Below the pieces are notes generated by a model. It made no database searches, was not told where the DNA came from, and was given only the letters and a program-made list of their open reading frames with translations. The position numbers and the translations under genes are program-made. Of a stretch of DNA of 64,000 bases, positions 48,889 through 63,200 are shown piece after piece. Numbering within the stretch: position 1 is the stretch's first letter; every line of letters starts with the position of its first letter. Source of the DNA: Serinus canaria (taxonomy: Eukaryota; Chordata; Aves; Passeriformes; Fringillidae); NCBI RefSeq assembly GCF_022539315.1, contig NC_066327.1, positions 15,772,834-15,836,833 of the forward strand, read 5' to 3'.

Positions 48889-51800
48889 TCCTGCATGGAT
48901 TCTGCATATTGTGTTCACCAGAAAAGCTGCATTCCCAACCCTGACCTACACCAATTTATTGCCTCTGAGTGCACAGGTCTGCTACTGTGCAACCACAGCC
49001 TGGAGATGTATTTATGCAACCTCTTTTCCAGCAAAAAATCAAATGTCAGAAGTTCCTACTGTCCTGCCTGACCCAGGTCTCCTGTTCCCATCCCTACACC
49101 TGAGTTTACCTCCTGTTTCCAGGTGCTGATGCAACTGGTTGTGATAAACTGGGTCAGGGAAAATTCTTTTGAGCAGCAGTCAGGTTGGGTTTTTTTTTTT
49201 TTAATTTTGGATGATTTCACTTCTCCACAAAGAGCTGCCTCAGCACAACTGGGGGGCAATGAACTGCGTGGGACAGTGCCAAGAGCAAGTGGCCAAACAT
49301 GGGGGCAAAACTAAATTGCCTCTGCTGCTGGGGAAAACATTCATGTAACTGCTCCAGAGCAGCTTCCAACCTCTTCCAACCTCCGGAGCAAGTGATCAGC
49401 ATAGCATTTGCATTTGAATTGAGGGAAAAATCCCCAAGGAGCATGTCTAGGCAGGTGGCTGTCTGGAGTTGGTCAGAGGTGGGATGGAAGGAGGGCATTC
49501 TGCATGAAAATTGGGTAAACAGTTCCCCGGGCTGCTCTGCACCACAAGGATTTTAGGTTGTTTCCAAAACTTTTACCTATCTATCCGTGCCTTTGCCTTG
49601 AGCTTTAATAAATAAATCTTCCCTCTGCCTCACAAGGAAAGCTGTCTTGGGTCATGGGCCCGGGCTCTGTGCAATGGAAAAGCTCATCAAGCTCATTAAT
49701 TACTGCCCCTGCCTCCCTCAGCATCAGAGCACGGATCCTTTGGCTCCAGCCACATGGACTAATAGGAAGGCATTTTTAATTACAGCTGGGCACTGCATCC
49801 TCCCTGTGCAGCCCCAGAGCTGGGTCCACAGAGGGGAATTTTCCCTCTTGGAGCTCGTGGGAAATCCATGGGAGCCACAAGCGTGGGCCAGGCTGTGGGA
49901 AACCTGGATCCCACCTGGGCTCTGCATCTTGCCCAGGGTGCTGAACACAGAGCCCTGCTGCCAGCCAGGCCTGCCTAAGCCAGGCTTGGATCCTGGCTTT
50001 TCATTTGCTTGGAAACAGCAAGTGGGGAAAGGGGGTGAGGATGGCAGCAGCATTACCACATCTGCTCGTTAGAATCATTAAGCACAGAGCACTAAATGAA
50101 TCATTAGGCATCCCAGCAGATCCACACATGCTCTGCTTCTCAAAGCTCCCTGACTCCAGTCCCTGCTCCCTGTACAAATGCCCAGTGATTGCTTCAAGCA
50201 GCCGTGCCCATTCCCAATCTTAATGCTGAGACTCCTTCCAAAGAAAAAAACCCATTGCTAAACAGATGAAGCTCTGCTGAAGGAACAGATCTGTTTATGG
50301 AAGGTATTTTCTGTCACCAGACCAAATCTATTCAGCCCTCTCAAGTAAATATGTACATTAAAAACTCCCTGACTGGCTAAATGAGAAGAAAAAAATGGCA
50401 AATGGGAAATTATATAACAAGGAGCAACTACAATAAGAAGGTGCATTTGAAAATGCTTTGTTGCATGTTCTTTTGAGGCCAAATCTGAAAGCAATTTTTT
50501 AAAAATTCAGGGACTGAATAAATGGTTCCACAAGAAACTGGACAAATATGTGAAGGAAAGGGATTATTATATTAAAAAAATAAATAAGCTCTCAGCCTGT
50601 ATTATTACAATCTAAACGTTGTCGTAGCCTGGAATATAAGAATCAGAAAACAGATCTAACCAGGCAAATAAAGCAATACTGACGTGTTTGTTTTTATTAC
50701 CCCAGTTAATTTTTTAAAAAAATAATAACATAAAGATTTTTTTCCCGAATTCTATTGTTCTTATTACTCAAGCAGCTATTTCCACAGTCATATGCTTGCA
50801 AGAGTACCTGGCAGCAGTTTCAAGAAGTTATCTGAGTATTACAAAACAGCTTCACAACAGCAGACAAAACCACTCCATTCAACACTCCTGCCCTGATCCC
50901 CTCTTGGCTCCCATTCCACCCCAGCCCTCCCCATATCACAAGGCTGCTGAGACCATGCCAGCCAAATCAAAACCCCAGGAAATCACAATAGGATTAAAAA
51001 ATCCTGAGGACAGAAGCCAGCCAGCAGTTTTTTGGTTTTTTTTTTTGTTTTGTTTTTATCCATGGGCATTACTAAAAGCAGGATAAACACAGCACTAAAA
51101 TCTCCCAGCCTTTACTCAGGTGGGCTGTGGCTTCACTGGTGTTTGCACACACTCAGCAGGCTGAGAGCAGGAATTCTGCAAGTCACAGTTGGCTGCTTTG
51201 ATTCAGCTCTGTGGCAGGAGCAGCCTCAGGATTATTTATCCTGTTTTTCCAGCCCTGGGGTTTATTCTGATTTAAAAGAGTGAAGGTGGGCAACGTCCAT
51301 CAGCAGAGCCCTGAGTGCACAGGTGAGCCAAGAATAAAGCCCACAGCTCTGTCAGTGAAGATAACATCAGATCTATCAGCTGCCTGCACTTCACAGGAGC
51401 TACTTATCTCTGGGAGCTGTTAGATCTGACTTGAGTTCAGCCTGTTGTTTGGTCTTGTTTTCTCCTGCCTCCAATGGCAGCTCCACAAATTGTGCTTTTC
51501 ATTCTGTACCAGGGCCTTGAATTTTATCCCTGATGCAATATGGTCTTAGCAACAATGAGAACAGTGAGCAAGTCATAAAAATAATAAACCATGCTAGGTC
51601 TGGAGGCTATGAAATCAGTTCAAACCTACTGCAGGGAGCTGTGCTGCCTGCACAGAGCCACATGGCTTTCCATGGGCACCAGCCCATTTATGAGTCATGA
51701 AACATAATAGAGTATTGTTGAAAGCTTTGGGACCATGAGAAATTATCTACTGCCCTGCATGGGGAATGGTATAAACTGGCAAGGAGCTGGAGTTACATTC

Positions 51801-54800
51801 TTTTACAGAAATGAAATCAGACAGCCTTGGCCTGCTTGCCAGTATACAAAACCACAAATCATGAGGACAACTCCTTAATTAGGACTAATTTTTTTTTTTT
51901 AATTCTTTTTTTTTTTTAAGAGTTGCCACTGTGCTAAGCAGCCAGGGAAGCCAACATTTGCTCTGTCCCTCGCTGAGCTATAATAAGGCAGGAAAGGTGG
52001 GTAAGACAAAAAGGAGGGGTAGGTGAGACAATGTCTCAGCAGGAGCTCCCAGGTGACATCCCCTCATGCCAAGGACTGGGGACACGTGTCCAAGGAGGAC
52101 AAAAGTCATTTGCTAAATATTCTGGTGTGATAACACCGGGATGCCATCGGTGTGCTTATCTCCTTGTGGAGGAGAGAGGGAGGCAGCCTCCTGCAGGGGA
52201 GAGCACAGGGCTGGAGATCATCTCTAATCCAAATGCCACATTCCTCCTGCTGCCTGTGCCCAGGGGAGAAATGCTAAACAGCATTTCTCTGACTGAGAAA
52301 GCAAAAATCCTATATTTAAATGAACAGTGAAGGCTTCAGGGAATTGCATAACTGCAGGAACACAGATATTAGTGGATAAATACCTGACAGGGGGAGAAAA
52401 GAAGACAAAGTGAGATTTTCCCAGTGTTATCCAGGGAATGCACAAGGGGCAGTGAGCACAGTGAAATACAGGAAACTTCATTTAAACACAAGAGAAAAGT
52501 TCCTTTGCTCTGAGGAAGGTTTGGAAAAAAAGATCAAGTGGAGTCTCACTCCTCAGATGGAGGATCCCTGTTAACTTTGGGAATCACTCATCCAGTCAAG
52601 GAGAAAATACCAACATTATGTGTGTTCTTTAACAAATTTCAGTTAATTTATAGAATCTGGATATTGAGTTTTTATTATGTATTAGTGAGCCCAGAAAGGT
52701 CAGTAAAATCCCCAGGATTAACCTCTCTCAGCAAACCAATTGCTACCCTGGAATTAAAATATGCTGAAGGAAATGATGGCCTGTGTAGCAGTGATGAATG
52801 AGCAGGAAAGGGCAAAACTGAATGGAAATTCAGCTAGGAATCATTCAGTCCACAAATGCAACCACATTTTCTATTGTGCAGCAGTTGCATCATGTCACAG
52901 CCAGCCAATACCAATAAATCAGGAGCTCACTTCCCTCCTTCTGCCATGGATTATCTGAGGTGGGACCACTGGCTCCCCTTCCCCAAGGAAATCTCATCTT
53001 GATCAAAGCACAAATGCTGCTTGAAGCAGTGACAGTGATGAGATATTTATCCAGGTTCAGGAATGGATAGATACAATTATTCTGAGCCATATTGGCTTCA
53101 AATGTACTTCAAAATAGAGGGGATCATGCAGGGGCAACCCTGAAAGATGAGGACAGGCATCCCTTCCAGAGGTGGCCCTCCTTAAGAGGACCAAAAATAA
53201 ATGGATGCATCTCCCTCGTGGCACCCAGGGTTCCAGCTACAGCTTCAGGGAGTGTTGGTATTCCAGAGATCCTCTGGAAGAGGAAAGGAAGCAACAGCAG
53301 GCTGAGCCTTTCAGGGATTCAAGGAGCACAGGCTCCATTCCCAGCTCAGCCCCCAGCTGCCTGAGAGTCCCTGGGAAGCTGCTCCAGGCAGCAAAGCAGG
53401 CTCTGGGCCAAAAAATACCAGGACAATATGCCTGAAATAGAGAGAGAGGCACTCAGAGGTCACAGTCCCAGCAAGCAGGGCAGGAGGGGAGAGATGATCA
53501 CGTGCAGCACCTGAACTCAGTCTGAGGGAAGATGGAAGAGGAACTCTCATGGAAGCCTTCAGCTTGGTGCTGATCTGAATCAGGAACAAACCCCTCTCCC
53601 TGAGGACAGGGACAGTCCTTAGGGAAGGGAACACACCTTCTCCAGGCAAATATTGCAAATATATCTGGCCACCAAAGAGCTGCCAGTGCTGTCCCTGCTC
53701 TGCTTCAGAGGGACACGACCACACCTTCAGCTGGACACTCCCTGGGGACAGAATGACTGCCCCAGGAATCAGGCAGCTCTGGGGAACAAAGGAGGAGAGT
53801 GTGAGCTTGGGGAGGCCTCAGGCAGAGGCTTTGGATGGGTGGATGTCTGAGTTTCATGCCAAGAGTGAGATATCTTTCGTTATATTGGAAACCATCACTT
53901 CATAAAATTTTATATTCTCCCCACACACGTAGAACTGAGAACTCTTGCATGTTACTGTTGTTCCTGGATAACCAAAATGTCACCTCCAAAGCTCCTTGTG
54001 GGCTGCTGCTCCACCTCAGGCTCTCTGAAAGTGTAGCTGGTTCATTAAAAAAAAAAATAAAAAATGAAACCCTCAATGTTTGTGACAATCACATTGACTT
54101 TAATGTCTTCCAGGTTCTTGGCCGGGATGACACATCTCAATAAAACAGCAAAAGAAAATGTCCTCTTTCATACAAACTAGACTGTTGTTTTCCACACAGC
54201 TTTTCCAAGTCCTGGACATATGGTCATAGTAAATTCAACCTTTCTGACTTCACCTCTCTGCTCCAGCAAGAGCTGGGAGAGGAGATTGAAGCAGGTTTAA
54301 AACCACGTCACCACCAAGCATCTCTGGAGAAAGGATCCAGAAGGGATTTGATCTCTAACCTACCAAGCAGGGTTACAGAAATAAAATCTGAAGTCCTAGA
54401 ACTTGGTGAATTTCAATAAGTGGTGAGTTTTGGCCAAGGAAAGCAACGAAGGTGAAAGCTGGACTTCAAAACAAATATTTTCCTGCATTCCTAAAAGGCC
54501 TTTAGTTTAAAAAAAGCATTTGTAATAAAACCTAAAACAAGTCTTAAAAACTTCAGAAGCCAAGGGCACAAACAAGTTCCAAGACAGTGAGAAGAGCTGT
54601 ATCATTGCATAAACTGTGGGGAGAAAAAAACCCATTAACTTGAGGACCTTGGTCAAAAAGTAAAGCATGAAATCAGAGTGGGGTTTGTTTGTTTATTTGT
54701 TTTTAAAAGGGCCCACACATTCTAAAAAAGGGCTTTGGTTGGGGGCCTCTCTTTTTTAATGTCTGCCTTTTCCTCCAGCTACTTTGTGCCACTGATTATT

Positions 54801-56035
54801 CTGGAAGAAATTCTCACCTCCCTGAACTACAGCACTTCTCTAAAGTTATACAACATAGGAAGCAAAAGCTCAGTAATTGTCAATATCAAAGAATGTCCCT
54901 TGCATCAGCCAGTCCATCTGTGAAGTTTTGTTCATCGTGTAGATTACACCACTGACATATGGGAGAGACATTTCTGAGGAAGCCTAAATGAAAGAAGTTC
55001 GAAACGTTTGATTTCCCAACTAAAATAAAAAAATCATATGGAGACCTCCAGGATTTTACAGGGGCTCCCAGTATGTTTTGCCTTTATCCTTTTGTATACC
55101 CTTCTTTTATTTTATTTTATTTTTCCTCAATTTGCAGACTAATTACAGTGATAAAACAACTCCTAGAAGATGTGACTCACACAGCCCTTAAGAGAACAAT
55201 ACAGCACTACCCTCAGACAGGGAAAGAGCCCAGCTCTCAGCAGGCAATAACTCCAGGCCTGGGGATCATTCCCACGGATGCTTAGATATCAAGCTTAATT
55301 GAAGGTTAGGTAAGTCTAATTTTAGACTCATTTCATGCCCACACATCCAGGTCCAAACCCTCATTCTGGGAAACTGCAGATTAAAATGGATTGCTTTGTG
55401 TTTGCATTTGCATGCAGAGCATTGGGGGAAAAACCAACCCCCTTGTGTTTTGGGGCAAATTCTGGCCCTGGGTGTGGCTGCCCAATGCCTTCTGCGTGGA
55501 ATTTGCCCAGAGATATCAGGCAGGATGCAACTCATTCAGCTCTCAGGAGAGGAGCACCCACCACAAGTGCACTGCAAGGGCTGGGGCACAGCAGCTTGGC
55601 CTCCTTGAAATGAGCCTCAAAACAGGCACTTAATGAGTAATAAACCCAACGTGAAGCTCTCACAGCAGAACCAAGGAGGTGTCCAGTCCTATCTAAGCCA
55701 TGTCCCTGTCCTGTCCCAGCTGCACTGAGCCCTCTCCCACCTCAGGACCAGCTGGATCACCCAGTCCCAAAGGCTTGTGGTCATTCCTGTGGTGACTGAG
55801 GAAGAGAGAGCCCAGGCAGCTCAGAGTCTCCTTTGGGGTGCATCCAGCCCCAGTTTTTTGCTGCTCCTCCAGCAGTCACTTGAGTGAGGTGCCATTGCAC
55901 TGCTGGCTGCTTTTCCTCCTGAGAGATCCGTAGGGAACTCTCCTGGTGCACGATTGGGAAAGAACAGGAATGAAATTGGGCTGGGGAGCAGAAGATGAAG
56001 AAAAGCAAGAGATTGGGTTTATGGAGACAGGATGG
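48889..56035. other. Long unique stretch, no gene recognised
   Basis: Seven kilobases with only low-complexity items: T-runs at 49191-49202, 51028-51058 and 51889-51917, A-rich patches near 50573-50586 and 54047-54064. A tandem CTTCCAACCT pair lies near 49365. TTTAATAAATAAATC at 49605-49619 contains polyadenylation-type hexamers, but no transcript or LTR structure could be built around it. Confidence 0.5.
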
Positions 56036-56366
56036 GAAAGCTGGGGTTGGTCAGGCTGGAGAAGAGAAGGTTCAATTGAGGCCCTTCCAGTGCATGAAGT
56101 GCTACAAGGAAGTGGGAGAGGGAACTTCAGCAGAACTGGAGTGACAGGACAAGGGGAATGGGTTCACACTGACAGAGGGGGACAACAGGTTAAATATTAG
56201 GAAGAAATTGTTCCCTGTGAGGGTGGTGAGGCCCTGGCACATGTTGCCTGAAAATGTTCAAGGCCAGGGCTTGGAGCACCCTGCTCTAGTGGAAGTTGTC
56301 CCTGCCCATGGCAGGGGTGGAACTGGGTGAAATTCAAGGTCCCTTCCAACACAAACCACTCTATAG
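56036..56366 (+). mobile_element. CR1 LINE 3' fragment with internal deletion
   Basis: Similarity runs from CTGGGGTTGGTCAGGCTGGA through CCCTTCCAGTGCATG, GGAAGAAATTGTTCCCTG and CTAGTGGAAGTTGTCCCTGC to CCCTTCCAACACAAACCA at the end. Compared with the copy at 36296, about 35 bp are missing between GCACATGTTGCC and ATGTTCAAGG (near 56250). 5'-truncated, with no intact ORF2. Confidence 0.94.
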
Positions 56367-59300
56367 CCCTGTACAAGTTTAATATAGTAATATAACAATA
56401 TAATCAGTTTATATAATCAGAATTACAGACAGTATTCCAAAGCCTCTCCCATGCCCTTTGCCACAGCCATGGATGACAGCTCCCTGCCATTCCCCTCCCA
56501 GCTGTTGAGCCCCACTTGCTGTCCTTATCTTCTGTGACACACAGAGCACATGCCAAAGGCCTCACATCACAAAAGACTTCACCTATGCCTGGCCTGAGCC
56601 TCCCCTGCTCAGCTGTCACAGCCACAGCTCATTGTGAGACAAACTCTGGATTTCTTTCCAGAAATGTTGTATTTCACACATTCTCCACAAGGCCATCCAT
56701 CACCCTCTCAGGAAGAAGCAACTGTGTTGAGAGGACAAACCCAACTTCTCTGCACATGTGTTTACCCAGCTAATAAGAAATGAGGAATGTCTGGCTGTAT
56801 ACAAAGTCAAATTCCTCCAGACATCAAGTATGCTTAGATCTGGCCATGAGAGCAGCTAATAATATGCAAGTGTCAGGAACTATTTACAGGCTTAACCCAA
56901 CTGCAGTGAAGTCAATGGTTTAACTCTCCCTGCCTTCAAAGGGAGGAGGATCTGGCCTTGGCAGGGCCTTGAGGCACAGTTCCCTGCCACCAGTTTAGGA
57001 GCTGTAGCCTGAACAGGAGAAATCCCCAAATCACAGCATTTCCCATTACAGCAAATCCTGATTCCCTGCCTTCCCCCTCTCTAGATGTCTTTGTTTCAGA
57101 GATCCTAAATTCTGCAACCAGATACGTGTGTGCACTTCAGGGTGAGCAGAAGGACTGCAAACAGTGACTCCTTCCTGGACCAACAGAGGGAGGTTGTGTC
57201 TCAATCCCTTCGTTAACCAGGCAGAAATCAGGCTGCAGCATCCTGTGAGCTCCTGCTCTCCAGACCCTGCTGCAAAGAGCAGCACAAAATCCCCCTGCAG
57301 CTCTGTTCCCTGAGAAGATGCAATTAAGATGCCTTTCCACCTCTACAACAGGCTCACCAGCACGAGCTCTTTCTCTACAAGATCAGATTTAATTTGGCAC
57401 AGGAATGGCATCCAGAGCTCCTGGGCCTTGCCAGCCATTTGTCCCATTTGTTCAACCATCTTGCACAAGCCACTTAATCCAATTTTACTTTCTTTTTTTC
57501 AAGCTGGTTACCTGAAATAGGGCCTGATCCAATCCCCAGACAGGGAAATGGGAAGTTTCCAGTCCACTTCAATGGTACCCACGGGCTCCTAGGCCTCCAT
57601 GTCTATGTTTAGCCACATAAATATAGTAGCCTGGGCTTCAGAGATTACTGAGTGCCCACAGCTGCCACTGATCTCAGAGGGGGGGGGAAAAGAGGAACAA
57701 ATCTCTGCTTCAAAAAGTGTCTCAGCTGCAGCCTGTGAAGGCACAATCAATGGAAATATCCCTGAGTTCTTGCTGTGCTGTGGATTTGTACTTGCACGGA
57801 TGCTGTGACCCAAATCAGACCCGAGCTGCAGGAATTCTGCTGGGATGACACAGCACAGCTCTGTCTGTGTTCCTTCCCCCAGACTCGAGCACTAAAGACT
57901 GACATTCCCTGCTAAAACTCTGCTGGAATTCTCCAATCTGTGGTCACAGTCGTTGTGAAGGTTTAGGAAATTTCACACAGGCAGACCCAGCAACTTCTTG
58001 GAAAAATGGAAGAAATTCCTTCCTCCGAAAACACTGGGACCAGTTCTGCCCAGTTCCACTGGTGTTGTGGACAATATCCTCATTTTAACAAAGCTGTAGG
58101 AACCCATTAAACTGATATTCCCCAGCAGCCAAATCCTCAGCACCAGGATCTTAAATAGGCAGAGTTAGCAGGAAAGTGATGGGCACGTGGCTGGGATTGC
58201 TCCACTGCCACGAGAACCAGCACAGCAGAAAAGCAGGCAGAGTAAGGACACAGACAGGGCTCAAACTGCTCCCATTTGTCCTGATTTCTAAAAGCAGAAG
58301 TAATGTGGATCCTTTGTCCATGTTCTCACTCATCCTTTCGTTTCTGACGTTGGGAAATTCATATTAAATGGTTTTAGTTAGGAATCTAAGTTACCTTAGC
58401 TTCCATATAAATTGCTTTTTCTACATTTTGGGGACTTGTCATGGGCATAATTCATCCACTATTTGTGCCCTGAGTGGGCCCTAACCGTTAAAAAAAAAAA
58501 ATCAGAAAAAAGTTTTTCTTGCTTACTATCTTCCTGTGAAGTTTCCATTTGGGTTCATCATAAATTTACAGTTTACACTGTGCTACCCCAAAACTTATCA
58601 CAGAACCAGAGGTACAAAGATGCTGGAATGAGTCTACAAAACCAGGATAGAAATGATTCCTGTGCTTATCCTCCTTCACCTGCAAGCCTCAAGTTCAAAG
58701 GACACTCCATTTTCTGACACCAGCATAGAAAACAAACCAGCTGAGCTCCATCTCAAATAGGAATAAGCTGCATTTTGCAAATAATACATGGAATAGAAAT
58801 AAGGTGTAGTCGTAATAACAATTTTGTCAGGTTTTGAAGCTGTGTTTGCTCTGTGTACAGTGCAATTCTACAGATAACTGTGCCTATTATCTGGTTGTGT
58901 CATTCCTCAAATGGACTCTGGACACAACAAATTCTCTTTCCAGCTGCATAATATTAAATATTCTAATTCTGGCATTTAAGATAAAAGGGAAAGACAACAA
59001 AAATCTAATTAGAAATAAATAATAACACATTCCCTCCTGAAATGATATTTGGGAGTTGATGGACATTGGGCCAAACTGAGAGCCTAATTTTCCATTTACA
59101 AATAATAACTAATTATCATATCTATCAAGATCATTTAGCACTTTTTCTGTGCATTTCTCTCCCCTAAAAACCAGCCCAGGGAGAGACATACATAAACAAA
59201 ATCCTGAGGAAAAACCCCAGCAGCTCTCAGGGGCAGAGTGAAAGTCTGGACTTGTAAAAATGCTTGGGCACCAGTCCAAGCAGAAGGCCCAGTGTGTAGA

Positions 59301-60195
59301 ACAGCCAAAGAGAGGAGAGCAGGATCTCACCCCACACCAGCCTTTAGGGGACAGTGAGAATCTGCAGGACCGTGGTCCCAAAGTGTTTAACATCAGCAGG
59401 TGTGAAGAGCAGCCTCCTCCAAGGGATGTGGGAGTGCTGCCCAGGAACCCACTGCCAGCTCAGTGGAGATGGAGGGACAGAGGGAGCCCAGACACTGCCC
59501 ACTGAAAGTCAGCTCATTTTTCAACCTGCAATAAGCAGGAGCTGAAGGGCAGCAGGCAGGACTGGGTGGCTCTGGGGCTTGTGTCACTTGGCTGTGCTTT
59601 GCTTCATCCCCTCACAGCAGCTGAAAGACATTTTATTAGCAGAAGTGCTGAGATCAAGGCAGGAGTCATCAGTACAAGCCACCCAGCCCAGCTTCACCCA
59701 GGGAAGGGATAAAGGCACATTGTTCCACTGCACAGCCCCCCTGGCCACCAGGGATGGATGCTCTAAAGCCTGAGCTGCCCAGCACAGCAGAGGCCACACA
59801 CAGCCAGGTCAGGGAGATCCCATTTGCTGGGAACCTCTGTGCTCAAAATTCCCAGCTACTCTCTTCCTTGGGAGTTTATTTTTCCCTCAAGAGAATTATC
59901 TGATTCTGTGAATCCTCTTCATTTTCCATTCAAGTTCCCAGGTTGTGCAACTTCCCCTCTGCACCTCCTTTTAGAAACCAGAGAGGACCAGAATTGCCAG
60001 CAGCACTGCAGACATTGGTTTCCTCATCTGCCCCTTTGAAGCTGTGGCTGATGCTCTCAGGAGTGATTGAATTGATGCTCTTGGCTGAGTGTTTGGTCTG
60101 TCAGATGTCCCCAGGCAGATGACAGGAAGGGCAGAGCTGCAGGAGACTCTCTGGAGACCACCAGGCAATGTCTGTGCTCAGCCACTCCCTCCAGT
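56367..60195. other. Unique sequence, no gene recognised
   Basis: A G9 run lies at 57679-57687 and an A-run near 58490-58501. I recognised nothing else. Confidence 0.5.
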
Positions 60196-60223
60196 CTTCC
60201 TCCTCCTCCTCCTCCTCCCCTCC
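60196..60223. repeat. (TCC)n pyrimidine-rich microsatellite
   Basis: About seven TCC units inside an all-pyrimidine run. Confidence 0.9.
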
Positions 60224-60241
60224 AATCCTCTGGCAACACCA

Positions 60242-60287
60242 AGGTCTCAGTGGCCACTCCAAGGAGGTCTCAGTGGCCACTCCAAGG
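60242..60287. repeat. Perfect 23-bp tandem duplication
   Basis: Two identical 23-bp units (60242-60264 and 60265-60287), each beginning AGGTCTCAGTGG and ending CCAAGG. Perfect identity suggests a recent slippage event or a length-variable site. It lies 18 bp after the TCC microsatellite. Confidence 0.93.
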
Positions 60288-63200
60288 GGCACATCCAGCT
60301 CAGTTCTTGAGGATTTGTGCTCTGGAAGCACAGGCAGTGCTCAGTTCCCCTGCACCACCATCCTGGCCAGGCTCCAGGTTTGTCCCCACGCTCCAGCCCC
60401 AGGAAGGGATGCTCAGGGATCTTCCCTGTATCCCTCAAAAAGAGCAAAGTTTCTTTTGCAGTGTGTCTAACACGAGCTGGAGAGTCCTGGGAATGTCATT
60501 TTCCCCTACTCTGAGCTCCACCCAACCCCCTGGCATCACCTGTCCCAACAAAAGCAAAAGAAACAATAAAAACCCCCATTTTTCCAAGGAATGAGGTATT
60601 TTTTGTGAGCAGAGGGTCTCCATGAGGCAAGTGGAAAGTTACTGGGAGCTTTTCTGTCCCGGTGTTACGCCACAGAGCAGGACTGCAATGTCCCAAGAAG
60701 ATTTAGATCTACACTGGTGCCACTGATGTCAGAACTGGGCTGGCATGTACAAATAAATACCAAGTATTTCTGTGCTCTGTCACAATGGCAGCAGTCTCTT
60801 TCCCATATTTATGCCTGCAGAATGTTGCCCTGCAGTATCAGAGAGGACTTCTGTGCAATCCAAGAGCTGGTGACAAGACTCCTTTAATTGCACTCAGAAA
60901 TATATTTTTAGGAGTAAGACCAAGAAGTCAACGCAGCTTCCTTCTTGTTAAAAACTAAAATAAAATGTCTGATGGGCTGGGAGCAAAGAAAAATGAAAGT
61001 ATTGATCAGCTCAACAGCTGGAAAAATGATTATTGTACAAATAAAAAATTTAAAGCCCTGTTAATATTTTTTAAATTGTGTGGCTGGGGAAAAAAAAGTC
61101 AAATTTTATTTGTTTGTTGCTGCTAGGAACTTACAGCTTCTGGAGAATCAGGTTTCCATAAAAACCTATCTACTGCTTAATTCCACTAAAAGCCTGGAAA
61201 ATCAACTTCTTATATATTTAACCTTTTACTCACTGAAATCCTAACAAACCTCTAAAGGAGATGTGTCAGCTACAGAGGGGATTTTATTAATTTCAACATC
61301 AAGGAGGATATGGGGAACTTTTTAAAGAGAAAACCACTCTTGACCCCAGGGAGCCCTTTGTTCTCCCCACCCACCAACAGGGAAGAGCAGGCTACAAAAT
61401 AAAATATAGGAGACTTGGGAGGTTGGGTTATTTCAGCTCTGAGTGCCCCCATAGCACGAGCAAGAGTGTCAGGCAGGTGCTGAAATGTTTCTTCTCATCC
61501 TGAGTGTCCAAGCTAAAGGACAAAGCAAGTTTTCCCAGATAATCACCTTCCTCATCCAGCTAAAGCCAAGGAAAGCTGCAGATGCTCCCAAGCTCAGCTC
61601 AAGGACTTGAGATCAGGCATTTCAAAGGGGAGGTTCACAAAAATCAGAGGCTGCTTCTGAAAAGGGCTTCTATTTCTTTGCAGTTCACACAGCAGCACAT
61701 GAAATTTCCAGAGCCTTTTTTTCTTTTTTAGACTTTTAAGTCACCTTAAGCAAAGCTAAATGTCATTTTTAATAGATGACAAAACCTCCTCTCAATTCCA
61801 GTGCCAGCAGTCAGAAAAACTGTGAAGCAGAACTGCTCCTGCCAGCACAACTCACCCCTCATTTCTTCTGAGCAGGGCAGCAAAGTCCCAACTTTACCCT
61901 TAAATGCAGTTTGGGCTGCTTCCTTTAGAAATAGCAAACAGCTGATCCATTTGTTTCAAAGTTGGCAATAGTAAAAAAAAAAAATTTAACAGTTATAAGC
62001 ACAGCCTAGTGATGCTGAACTCCCACTTTCTTCATTTCTTGAAGAAATCTGAGAGAATCTCTACAGAAAAATCACACTTTCTTAAAGAGCTTAGCCTGCA
62101 GTTAAGTGCTAGCTTAACTTTTTCCAGCTAAAATTCCAGTCCAGTCGTGGAATCCAAGCAAAAGAGCCACCAGAAAACAAGAGAGGCTTTACTCCACACC
62201 ATCTATGATTTATGTTGATGATGATCATGCTAAAGCACAAAACAAAGCAGATTAATTTTTATAAATGCCAGTCCAGTGTTGCAACCATTGTGCTGCTGCC
62301 TGAATGTCACTTTTCCTCACTTTTGAACAGGGCAAATTTGCTCTGGGCTCCACATCCCCAAAAAATAATGAATGAAAAAAAGATGGAAGACTGATGCCAG
62401 CCTCACATGGATCATTTCCAGATTCCAGCCTCCGTTTCACATTCTTTTCTCTTTGATCCTCACACGAGTTCAAAAATATTTGTTTACATCAAGGTCATTC
62501 CAGCTGACTCAATAATTCAGCAAGACAGAATGTTTGAAAGAAAACAAGTGGTTAAAGAAATTATTGAGGGGTTTGTTATTTGCTTGTGCCATGCCATAAA
62601 GTGGAAAATTACCTTAAATACTGAAGGAAAAGACATGCATGAGGGATAAAGCCCAGCCAGAAGCACTGGGGTTCTGCATAACAATTCACAACAGCAAATA
62701 CTTTTGAACTGTTTAACTTCTGCATGATTTCAGAGCAGGAGAAAGTCTAACTCTGCAGCAGGTAGGCTTTAACCCTAAAAAAACCTGTTCAAAACCATGA
62801 GGCTCCGTCATCCTCCATCACCTGATTTTTTTGTTCCTTTAGTTCTTCTTGTGTGAGTGATGAAAAGTTTGTGGGCTGCTTTTCCCACTCCCCTCCCATG
62901 AACTTGCAGGCTCTCTCATGGGCACAGATCTCCCAATTTGGCTGGAAAATGAGCTGATAGGTAAAAATGACAAATGTCCTGCAACAGCTTCTTTCCCACT
63001 GGGTTATCACCCTGCAAAAACCAGAATAGGCACAAGAAAATTGTGCCCCACTCCCTCTGAGGTTTTTGACTTGGTGGCAGCATTAATCCTATCAAGGAAC
63101 AGTGACTTTCCAACCTATATTTAGGAGCAGTGCTTCTCAGCATCCCTTGCATGATAGCAAAGAGAGAGAGCAAGGTTCAGGAGAGCAAGAGCAGCAGTAA

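Noticed and set aside
49556..49640. Possible LTR end with TTTAATAAATAAATC polyadenylation-type signals
   Set aside because: No paired LTR, primer-binding site, polypurine tract or retroviral coding remnant was seen nearby.
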